From: Actinomycetes bacterium
GTDB lineage: Bacteria; Actinomycetota; Acidimicrobiia; Acidimicrobiales; UBA8190
Direction of reading: 5' to 3'
DNA length: 5,027 bases
NCBI GenBank assembly: GCA_021779775.1
Contig: JAJYAB010000167.1
Span: forward strand, 1 to 5,027
Under the pieces are notes generated by a model, which worked only from the letters and a program-made list of their open reading frames with translations, did not search any database and was not told where the DNA came from. This document shows, in pieces, positions 1-5,027 of the stretch (positions within the stretch are counted from its first letter, which is position 1; every line of letters begins with the position of its first letter). The position numbers and the translations under genes were made by a program.

Positions 1-2
1 TC

Positions 3-191
3 CACCGCCTCCGGGGCGGCCCCGGGGGCGACGAGGGGGGGGGCAGCGATGCAGATCTGCAAGCTATGGAGCGCACCGTACCGATCGAAGGTGAACGGCG
101 CGTGTGCGCCATGGCACCGCACGATGAACTCTGCGCACGGGCGGTTCGGTCCGGCGCTGCGGCAGGCACGCCAGATCCTCCGGCGCGCTAG
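3..191 (+). CDS. Possible 3' end of an unrecognised gene (partial, cut by window edge)
   Basis: A plus-strand frame is open from the left edge to a TAG at 189-191, giving about 62 residues. It begins Gly/Asp/Glu-rich and then reads QAMERTVPIEGERR near the middle and ends in an Ala/Pro-rich tail. I recognise no domain. If real, it would converge on the NUDIX gene with a 58-bp gap, a sensible arrangement. Against it: the stretch is short, the left part is very G-rich (a run of nine G at 35-43, where a one-base error would change the frame), and another plus frame is also open through this stretch. Third-position bias is only moderate in the second half. I see no convincing terminator between this end and the NUDIX stop. 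Treat as a weak call. Confidence 0.22.
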   Translation, partial: HRLRGGPGGDEGGGSDADLQAMERTVPIEGERRVCAMAPHDELCARAVRSGAAAGTPDPPAR

Positions 192-249
192 CGACAGCGG
201 CGACTTCGATCTTTCCGGCGGCCCTGCACCGCGGGTCGGACTCGGGCGC

Positions 250-729
250 TCACGCCGTGCCGCCTTCTGGCGCGACCTCGTCGATGGTCTCGAGCACGAT
301 CAGCAGCGCCCGATCACGCTCGTAGCTGAGCAACGACCAGGCCTGTCCAAGCTCCACCCAACGAAGCTCGTCGACTTCCTCGTTCACCACGAACGAACCT
401 CCCGCCACGTCCATGGCCCAGTAGGCGACGATCTTCGGGCGGTTCTTCCGGTCGCGGTACTCGGTGTGACTGACGAACCGACCGAGCAGGCAGTCGAGAC
501 CCGTCTCCTCGCGGACCTCGCGAAGGGCCGCCTCCTCGAAGGTTTCTCCGGGCTCGAGCTTTCCCTTCGGAAGCGACCAGTCCTCACGAGCCGGTCGATG
601 CACGACGACGATCTCGCGCCGCCCCTCGGCGCTCTGCCGGGTCACGATGCCTCCCGCCGCCCTTACCAGCCCGCCCTGCGAAGGCCGAGTATCCGCAAGC
701 GCGATCGCCTGGCTCGTTCGCGTTCCCAC
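250..729 (-). CDS. NUDIX hydrolase, MutT1-like N-terminal domain type
   Basis: This gene encodes a complete 159-residue cytoplasmic NUDIX hydrolase with a GTG start and TGA stop. The NUDIX box spans residues 56-78 and fits GX5EX7REUXEEXGU: G56, E62, R70-E71, E74-E75 and G77 are all present, so metal binding and catalysis should be intact. Before it, AAGGIVTR (residues 24-31) is the usual first strand, and VVVHRP followed by WSLPKGKLEPGE resembles mycobacterial MutT1 and diadenosine-polyphosphate or 8-oxo-dGTP hydrolases. The family cleaves X-linked nucleoside diphosphates; the exact substrate cannot be read from sequence. MutT1 carries a C-terminal histidine-phosphatase domain, but this protein ends at the NUDIX fold, so it is a single-domain relative. 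The start is the only good in-frame one before the first strand; no Shine-Dalgarno is visible, but TAGCCT lies 7 nt upstream. It is divergent from the CYTH-CHAD gene. Confidence 0.93.
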   Translation of the reverse strand: MGTRTSQAIALADTRPSQGGLVRAAGGIVTRQSAEGRREIVVVHRPAREDWSLPKGKLEPGETFEEAALREVREETGLDCLLGRFVSHTEYRDRKNRPKIVAYWAMDVAGGSFVVNEEVDELRWVELGQAWSLLSYERDRALLIVLETIDEVAPEGGTA

Positions 730-736
730 GTTCGCG

Positions 737-742
737 AGGCTA
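737..742 (-). promoter_or_regulatory. Candidate -10 box for a leaderless NUDIX transcript
   Basis: Read on the minus strand this is TAGCCT, matching the TANNNT -10 pattern of actinobacterial housekeeping promoters. It is separated by 7 nt from the GTG at 729, so transcription would begin at or next to the start codon. There is no purine-rich ribosome-binding sequence in between, consistent with a leaderless mRNA. I see no good -35 hexamer at 16-18 nt spacing, which is common in such promoters. Sequence-based inference only. Confidence 0.4.
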
Positions 743-767
743 TCGATGGTCGTGCTCGAAACGGTGC

Positions 768-779
768 ATTCCCGGGAAT
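768..779. promoter_or_regulatory. Perfect 12-bp palindrome in divergent promoter region, candidate operator
   Basis: ATTCCCGGGAAT reads the same on both strands. It is flanked by GTG (764-766) and CAC (780-782), which extend the dyad if one unpaired C at 767 is allowed. Its centre is about 44 bp upstream of the NUDIX start codon and 72 bp upstream of the CYTH-CHAD start codon, a place where a dimeric regulator could affect both genes. Just to its right, GTTCCG occurs twice in tandem (784-795). No regulator family is identified. A 12-bp palindrome may also arise by chance. Confidence 0.35.
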
Positions 780-833
780 CACTGTTCCGGTTCCGTCACG
801 CTCGGGGCGGGGCGAGCTCGAGTTGGTCGGCAG

Positions 834-839
834 TAGCTT
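834..839 (+). promoter_or_regulatory. Candidate -10 box for a leaderless CYTH-CHAD transcript
   Basis: TAGCTT matches TANNNT and lies 6 nt before the GTG at 846. As for the divergent NUDIX gene, the start has no Shine-Dalgarno sequence and the predicted transcription start coincides with the GTG. The first three bases of this box are an in-frame TAG, so the coding frame cannot start further upstream. No clear -35 element is present. Confidence 0.4.
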
Positions 840-845
840 TATGGT

Positions 846-2678
846 GTGCCCGACGCGATCCGGCCTCGCAGCGGAGTGCCTCGCAGCGGAGTGTCCGCCG
901 ACCAGCTCGAGGTCGAGTGGCAGTTCGATGCCCTGGATCTCCGGCCGGTCGAACGTTGGCTCGCCGAGCCCGCCCGGACGGGCTTGGGGCCGACCTCGCA
1001 CGGGGTGGTTGCCGTCGCGCAGGAAGACCGCCGCATGGTCGACCGTTATCTCGATACCGTCGACTGGCGAGTGGGCCGGGCAGGGTTCGTCTTACGGACG
1101 CGGAGCCGGGGACGCGGCAACGAGGCCACCCTGAAGGACATGTCCCCTGCTGGTGAGACTGGCCTCCGCCGGCGCCTCGAGATCACCCAGGATCTTCCTG
1201 GTGGAGATCCGAGCAGCCTGGATCTCACGGGCCCTGTGGGCCGGCGGATCCGGGCCGTTGCTGGGAAGCGGGAGCTCAGGGAGGTGTTCGAGGTCCGGAC
1301 CAGACGCCGCCCGTACACGCTCCTCTCTGGTGATCTCGAGGTAGGCGAGATAGCGCTCGACGACACCCGGATCGTCTCCAGGGGCTCAGAGACCCGTGTG
1401 CACCTCCGCCGGATCGAAGTCGAGGTCAAGCCGTCCTGGGTCCGTTCCCTCGAACCGCTCGTCGCGCAGCTCCGAAGCTCGTGTGGCCTCCAGCCAGCGA
1501 CGCTCTCGAAGTTCGAGGCCGGCCTCCTCGCTCTCGGTGCCACCATCCCCGGCCCATCCGAGCTTGGCCCGATTGAAGCCGGTCCGAGCTCGAGCATGCA
1601 CGAGCTCGCGCTCGTCGCCATCAGACGTAATCTCGCAGAGCTCCTTCGTTGCGAGCCGGGAACTCGGCTGGGAGAGGACATCGAAGAGCTCCACGACATG
1701 CGCGTGGCCACGCGGCGGCTTCGAGCAGCGCTCGGTCTCTTCACCGACGTCCTTCCGCCTCGCGCTGTGATGATTCGAGACGAGCTCCGATGGCTCGCCG
1801 GTGTCCTTGGCGGTGTCCGCGACCTCGACGTGCAGATCGCTCGAATCGACGAGATGGACCACTGGGCCGAGTTCTGGCAGGACGACCCCGGTTCCAAGGG
1901 CAGCGTGCTCGTCGAGTTCAGGACGCGCCTCGTCGCCGACCGTGAGGAACGCCGGACCGTCCTCCTCGACGTTCTCGACTCCACCCGCTGGGAGCGTCTG
2001 GTCGCCGACCTCACCTCCCTCTGTCACGTGCGTGCGTCCCCACGCTTGGCCTCTGCACGGACCCCCGCCACTGTGGCCGTGCCCCAGCTCGTCGAGGCGC
2101 GGCACCGAGCCGTCGTTCGGTCAGCCCGCCGGGCCCGAAGGACCGGCAAGGCCACCGACTACCACCGCCTCCGGATCCGCGCCAAGCGTCTCCGGTACTC
2201 TTTGGAGCTCACCTCGGACCTCTACGGCGCCCGCACGACCAGGTTTGTCCGCCAGCTCGCCCGCCTGCAGGACCAGCTCGGATCCATGCAGGATGCCGAG
2301 GTCGCCACGAAGACGCTCCTCGGCCTTGCCACCGAGGAGCGTCGCTATGCCACGCTCTCACGCCACACGGTCTTCGTCATGGGCGCCATCGCCGAGCGCT
2401 ACCGTGGCGACGCAGACCGTCTCCTCGGTCGCATGAAGACGCTTCTCGGGGTTCTCGACGCTAAGGAATGGGATCAGCTGTCTGGGTCCATGGACCGGCG
2501 CCGCAACGAAGCGCTTGCTCGGGTCTCATCGGCGCGCCCCACTCCCACGGCGAACGTCTCGCCAGCCCCTGACGGGCAGACCCAGCTCCACGAGCCGCCG
2601 CGGGCAGGCAACGCCCATGCTACGGAGATCCAGGACGCAGCCGGTGGGACCGCGCTCCCGCCGACCGAGAGCTGGTAG
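846..2678 (+). CDS. CYTH-CHAD domain protein (triphosphate tunnel / polyphosphate-binding)
   Basis: This gene encodes a 610-residue soluble protein with two domains. The CYTH (triphosphate tunnel metalloenzyme) domain covers about residues 20-232: LEVEWQF (21-27), DRYLDTVDWRVGRAGFVLR (66-84), TLK (95-97), RRRLEI (108-113), EVFEVRTRRR (146-155), LEVGEIALDD (164-173) and RRIEVEVK (188-195) are the expected charged tunnel strands. The CHAD domain covers about 250-535, with its two basic helix signatures LHDMRVATRRLRAAL (282-296; H283, R286, R290, R291, R293) and YHRLRIRAKRLRYSLEL (439-455; H440, R443, K447, R448, R450). The last 65 residues are a Pro/Ala-rich, probably disordered tail. CYTH-CHAD proteins such as E. 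coli YgiF hydrolyse inorganic triphosphate, and CHAD binds polyphosphate; the substrate here is inferred. The usual ExExK signature is E22-V-E24-W-Q26, lacking the lysine. The start is GTG 846; GTGs at 876 and 891 are in-frame alternatives before the domain. Confidence 0.93.
   Translation: MPDAIRPRSGVPRSGVSADQLEVEWQFDALDLRPVERWLAEPARTGLGPTSHGVVAVAQEDRRMVDRYLDTVDWRVGRAGFVLRTRSRGRGNEATLKDMSPAGETGLRRRLEITQDLPGGDPSSLDLTGPVGRRIRAVAGKRELREVFEVRTRRRPYTLLSGDLEVGEIALDDTRIVSRGSETRVHLRRIEVEVKPSWVRSLEPLVAQLRSSCGLQPATLSKFEAGLLALGATIPGPSELGPIEAGPSSSMHELALVAIRRNLAELLRCEPGTRLGEDIEELHDMRVATRRLRAALGLFTDVLPPRAVMIRDELRWLAGVLGGVRDLDVQIARIDEMDHWAEFWQDDPGSKGSVLVEFRTRLVADREERRTVLLDVLDSTRWERLVADLTSLCHVRASPRLASARTPATVAVPQLVEARHRAVVRSARRARRTGKATDYHRLRIRAKRLRYSLELTSDLYGARTTRFVRQLARLQDQLGSMQDAEVATKTLLGLATEERRYATLSRHTVFVMGAIAERYRGDADRLLGRMKTLLGVLDAKEWDQLSGSMDRRRNEALARVSSARPTPTANVSPAPDGQTQLHEPPRAGNAHATEIQDAAGGTALPPTESW
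864..893 (+). repeat. Perfect 15-bp tandem duplication at the CYTH-CHAD 5' end
   Basis: The unit CCTCGCAGCGGAGTG occurs twice with no gap (864-878 and 879-893). It keeps frame and encodes PRSGV-PRSGV at residues 7-16, just before the CYTH fold. Each unit ends in an in-frame GTG, so the duplication also duplicates a potential start codon. Being in frame and outside the folded domain, it is probably tolerated. Confidence 0.9.
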
Positions 2679-2775
2679 GTGGGCTGTGCCAGGATCCCCC
2701 TGTGCGGTCTCATTTTCTGGTGCCAGGGTAGTGACGGGGAGCGGCGGGCGAGCACGTGGCGCAGCGACGGCGGCT

Positions 2776-2783
2776 GGGACGGA
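2776..2783 (+). promoter_or_regulatory. Weak ribosome-binding site favouring the GTG 2791 start of the permease
   Basis: GGGACGGA lies 7 nt before GTG 2791. The other in-frame candidate, GTG 2731, has AGGG only 2 nt upstream, which is too close. The remainder of the 112-bp gap after the CYTH-CHAD stop (2679-2790) shows no clear promoter, terminator or riboswitch, so co-transcription with the upstream gene is possible but not shown. Confidence 0.35.
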
Positions 2784-2790
2784 CGACGCC

Positions 2791-4575
2791 GTGACCACTG
2801 GCGGGGAGGACTCCGGTCGGGGGCAGATCACGAGCATCGAGGGAATCCCGGCCCTGTCGCTCGATGCCATCAGCTCGGTGGCCTACGGGCCCGAAGCCAT
2901 GCTCGCGGTGCTGGCGACAGCCGGCGCGGGAGCGTTGGCGAAGATCGAGCCGATCACCATCGCCATCGTCGTCCTCCTCGTCATCTTAGTGTTCTCGTAC
3001 CGCCAGGTGATCGAGGCTTTTCCCGAGGGAGGTGGCTGCTATGCCGTCTCCAAGGCCCATCTGGGGGCTCGGGCCAGCCATCTGGCCGGCGCGTCGCTGG
3101 TCGTCGACTATGTCCTGACTGTCGCCGTGTCGATCTCTGCGGGGGTTGCGGCACTGGTGTCGGCGTTCCCGACCCTGAGCCCGGACAGCCTCGTCATCTC
3201 CCTCGGGATCCTGGTGTTCTTGACGGCGCTTAACCTGCGCGGCATCGCCACGAGCGCCCGGACGTTCCTGTTGCCGACGGCGGTGTTCATCGCCGGGATC
3301 TACGTCGTCATCTTCGCCGGGCTCTCCCGTTCCCATCCAGCGGCCAACGCCGGGATCCACCCTGCCTTCGTGCCCAAGGCGGCGGCAGCTGTCGGGATCC
3401 TGCTGCTTCTCAAGGCGTTCGCGGCGGGATGTAGCGCCCTGACCGGCGTCGAGGCCATCGCCAACGACGTGCCGGCTTTCCGTGCCCCGAGCGCTCGCCG
3501 GGCGATGCGCACCGAGGTGATCCTCGGGGGGGTCCTCGGCACGATGTTGCTGGGCCTCGCGTTCCTCACGGTCCGCTTCCACATCGGCCCAGAGGGAAAC
3601 CAGACCGTGCTCAGTCAGATCACCGGCGCTTCGGTGGGCAGAGGGGCCGTCTACTACGTGGTTGACCTGTCGACCACGGTGATCCTGGCACTCGCCGCGA
3701 ACACCTCCTTCGGAGGCCTGCCTGTGCTGGCGAGCCTCTTGGCTCGGGACAACCTGGTGCCGCACGTGTTCGGGCTTAGAGCCGACCGGCCCGTCTACCG
3801 CTACGGCGTCGTCACCCTGGCGGTGTTGGCCGGGGTGCTGCTCATAGCGGTCAACGCCAACACGAGCTCGCTCATTCCGCTCTACGCCATCGGGGTGTTC
3901 ACCGGCTTCACCCTCTCCCAGACCGGCCTCGTGCGACACTGGATACGGCAGAGACCCCCGCGCTGGTGGGCCCGGGCTGCGCTCAACGGGACCGGTGCGG
4001 CGATGACGGCGGTGGCCACGGTCATCTTCCTGGTGACCAAGTTCACGGGAGGCGCCTGGGTGGTGGTGATCGCCATCCCCGGGATGATCCTGCTGTTCTC
4101 CCGGATCGCCAAGTACTACGACGATGTGGGCGCCGAGCTGGGTCTCGGGTCGACCCCGGGGATCCCGCAGGTTCACGACAGCCTGATCGTGGTGATGGTC
4201 GTCGCCGTCTCGCGCATGACCGAGTCCGCGCTCGGCACCGCGCTCTCGTTGGGTCACGACGTGGTGGCGGTCAGCGTCCAGTTGGAAGAGGAGCGCGCTG
4301 CAGCGCTCCAGTCGGACTGGGACCGCTGGGGTCCCGGGGTCCCGCTCGTCGTCCTCCACGCGAGCTCCCGCTCCATCGCCACGCCCGTGCTTTCCTATCT
4401 CGGCTCACCGGAGATGCGCGACCGGGACGTGATGGTCATGATCCCCGAGGTGGAGCCCCGGAAGTGGCGGCACCGGCTGCTGCAGAACCAACGCGGAGCG
4501 ATCCTGGCCGACGTGCTCCGCCGTCGGAGCACCGTCGACGTGGCGAGAGTCCCGTACCACTTGACCAAGGACTGA
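2791..4575 (+). CDS. APC-superfamily permease of the KimA type, probable K+ importer
   Basis: This gene encodes a 594-residue inner-membrane transporter with about 12 hydrophobic segments (roughly 24-44, 54-74, 98-125, 133-147, 157-176, 199-225, 243-262, 285-312, 337-356, 361-380, 398-415, 420-437) and a soluble C-terminal domain from about 460. B. subtilis KimA, a high-affinity proton-coupled K+ importer inhibited by c-di-AMP, has about 607 residues. The K+-binding residues I recall from its structure have counterparts at nearly constant offset: D25 and Y32 in LDAISSVAY, D106, Y107, T110 and S114 in DYVLTVAVS, T218 and E221 in LTGVE, and Y365 in IPLYAIG. The C-terminal IPEVEP, W559, LLQNQ and VPYHL motifs are also KimA-like. 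Automated annotation may call it an amino-acid permease. GTG 2791 is chosen for spacing and N-terminal length; GTG 2731 would add 20 residues. No symbol is given because orthology is unproven. Confidence 0.88.
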   Translation: MTTGGEDSGRGQITSIEGIPALSLDAISSVAYGPEAMLAVLATAGAGALAKIEPITIAIVVLLVILVFSYRQVIEAFPEGGGCYAVSKAHLGARASHLAGASLVVDYVLTVAVSISAGVAALVSAFPTLSPDSLVISLGILVFLTALNLRGIATSARTFLLPTAVFIAGIYVVIFAGLSRSHPAANAGIHPAFVPKAAAAVGILLLLKAFAAGCSALTGVEAIANDVPAFRAPSARRAMRTEVILGGVLGTMLLGLAFLTVRFHIGPEGNQTVLSQITGASVGRGAVYYVVDLSTTVILALAANTSFGGLPVLASLLARDNLVPHVFGLRADRPVYRYGVVTLAVLAGVLLIAVNANTSSLIPLYAIGVFTGFTLSQTGLVRHWIRQRPPRWWARAALNGTGAAMTAVATVIFLVTKFTGGAWVVVIAIPGMILLFSRIAKYYDDVGAELGLGSTPGIPQVHDSLIVVMVVAVSRMTESALGTALSLGHDVVAVSVQLEEERAAALQSDWDRWGPGVPLVVLHASSRSIATPVLSYLGSPEMRDRDVMVMIPEVEPRKWRHRLLQNQRGAILADVLRRRSTVDVARVPYHLTKD

Positions 4576-4651
4576 GGATCGGTTGAAGCAGCGCCACACG
4601 GTCTCCAGCTCTCCACCCGGCCGTCGTGGGCTGCCTCGTTCATCTCCCGAT

Positions 4652-4691
4652 CTTCCTGCGTGGGGATGCCGCTTCCTGCGTGGGGATGCCG
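4652..4691 (+). repeat. Perfect 20-bp tandem duplication downstream of the permease
   Basis: The unit CTTCCTGCGTGGGGATGCCG occurs twice back to back (4652-4671 and 4672-4691); the bases on either side do not continue the match. The second copy supplies GGGG six bases before ATG 4692. The first copy contains ATG 4666, which opens a nine-codon frame (MPLPAWGCR) whose TGA (4693-4695) overlaps ATG 4692. Two copies at this spacing do not resemble CRISPR or IS ends. The stretch 4576-4651 before it holds no recognisable gene or strong terminator. Confidence 0.92.
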
Positions 4692-4911
4692 ATGAAAGGG
4701 CGACGCCACCATCGTCATCCGAGCCGTAAGTGACGGAACCCTGCTCGAGCCCTGGGAGATCGACGGCAGCGACTCGCAGCCTCTTGCCCACCCGCTACAG
4801 CAAATCTGGGATCTCCACGACCTCGGCGCAGCAGACTGGGACGAAGCGGGCCGCCGGCTTCTCGCCGCGGTCGGTATCAGCCAGGACAGGGCGCCGGAAA
4901 TGACCAACTGA
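4692..4911 (+). pseudogene. Small unrecognised protein frame, apparently broken by a one-base insertion
   Basis: A frame open from 4696 to TGA 4909-4911 has protein-like content: TIVIRAVSDGTLLEPWEIDG, then QQIWDLHDLGAADWDEAGRR, then LLAAVGI. About 77 % of its third positions are G/C, like the neighbouring genes, but it contains no ATG, GTG or TTG start before residue W-E-I-D and is closed upstream by TGA 4693. ATG 4692, preceded by GGGG at a 6-nt spacing, lies one frame away. Removing one G from the GGG at 4698-4700 joins them into a 72-residue protein starting MKGDATIVIR. This may be a sequencing error, a real frameshift mutation, or a protein using a non-standard start such as CTG 4741. I do not recognise the family and assign no function. 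It follows the permease by 116 bp on the same strand. Confidence 0.42.
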
Positions 4912-5027
4912 TGATGCCGGCAATACCCAACACGACCCCGATCCTGTTGAGTTCCCATGACCTGGCGGTCACCAACGACGGATGAAATGCTGGCGGTGGC
5001 TGACAGGTGTGGTCACCGATTTTGTCT
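4912..5027. other. Right-edge stretch with only tiny open frames
   Basis: No recognisable gene is seen. On the plus strand a 24-codon frame starts at ATG 4911, overlapping the preceding TGA (TGATG), and ends at TGA 4983-4985, itself overlapping ATG 4982, which opens a frame beginning MKCWRWLTGVVTDFV that runs off the window. On the minus strand a frame is open from the edge down to TGA 4879-4877 and contains a short hydrophobic run, RIGVVLGIAGIISW. Neither can be confirmed without the adjacent sequence. Confidence 0.25.

Noticed and set aside
49..1134. Long plus-strand open frame (361 codons) across the NUDIX gene and into the CYTH-CHAD gene
   Set aside because: It is Arg/Pro/Ser-rich, shows no domain, and runs antisense to a clear NUDIX box and across the shared promoter; it is a shadow of high-GC coding DNA.
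2679..2790. Possible ydaO-type c-di-AMP riboswitch before the KimA-type permease
   Set aside because: The gap is short and I do not see the conserved ydaO core elements or convincing paired stems; regulation by RNA is not supported here.
2515..2790. N-terminal extension of the permease frame overlapping the CYTH-CHAD gene
   Set aside because: The extra residues are Arg/Pro/Ser-rich antimotif content read out of frame with the CYTH-CHAD tail, and KimA-type proteins need only about 25-35 residues before the first membrane motif.
2986..4359. Minus-strand open frame of 457 codons opposite the permease
   Set aside because: The translation is dominated by His/Asp/Arg/Gly low-complexity content typical of antisense frames in GC-rich genes; the plus-strand permease is unambiguous.
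4576..4651. Rho-independent terminator after the permease
   Set aside because: Only short, imperfect complementary stretches (CCC/GGG around CCGGCCGTCG) and no T-run are present.
4395..4958. Minus-strand open frame of 187 codons over the permease end and downstream region
   Set aside because: Ser/Arg-rich shadow content; it overlaps the conserved VPYHL end of the permease and the better plus-strand small frame.
4962..5017. Short direct repeats CTGGCGGT (4962, 4990) and GGTCACC (4967, 5011) suggestive of mobile-element or regulator sites
   Set aside because: They are 7-8 bp only, with irregular spacing and no inverted ends or transposase nearby; compatible with chance.
4877..5027. Minus-strand frame open from the right edge, with hydrophobic run RIGVVLGIAGIISW
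   Set aside because: It could be the tail of a membrane protein or a tiny protein from GTG, but the third-position bias is weaker (about 65 % G/C) and no family is recognised; not called as a gene.

Overview
The window looks like chromosomal DNA from a high-GC bacterium, most likely an actinobacterium. The evidence is the strong G/C bias at third codon positions, GTG starts without clear Shine-Dalgarno sequences, TANNNT-type -10 boxes placed as for leaderless transcripts, and the families present (MutT1-like NUDIX, CYTH-CHAD, KimA-type permease). I cannot name a genus. No rRNA, tRNA, CRISPR array or intact mobile element is visible.

Layout from left to right. Positions 1-191 hold a frame open from the window edge that may be the tail of a plus-strand gene (weak). 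Positions 250-729 on the minus strand encode a complete NUDIX hydrolase. A compact 116-bp divergent region follows (730-845), with a TANNNT box 6-7 nt from each GTG start and a perfect 12-bp palindrome between them. Positions 846-2678 on the plus strand encode a 610-residue CYTH-CHAD protein. After a 112-bp gap, 2791-4575 on the plus strand encode a 594-residue APC-superfamily permease. It carries the residues I recall as potassium ligands in Bacillus subtilis KimA, and a KimA-like cytoplasmic C-terminal domain. The last 450 bp are less orderly: a perfect 20-bp tandem duplication, a small coding frame (about 72 codons) that appears to be broken from its start by one extra base, and a run of tiny overlapping frames up to the window edge.

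How the genes may work together (inference): the CYTH domain belongs to the triphosphate tunnel enzymes, CHAD domains bind inorganic polyphosphate, and NUDIX enzymes cleave nucleoside-diphosphate-linked compounds, including dinucleoside polyphosphates. The divergent pair therefore looks like a phosphoanhydride or polyphosphate housekeeping unit. The next gene is a probable K+ importer; K+ is a major counter-ion of polyphosphate and nucleotides, so a link is possible, but only gene order supports it.

Most notable points: the hidden frameshifted small protein, two perfect tandem duplications each lying at the 5' end of a reading frame, the paired leaderless-type promoters around a palindrome, and loss of the lysine in the CYTH signature motif.
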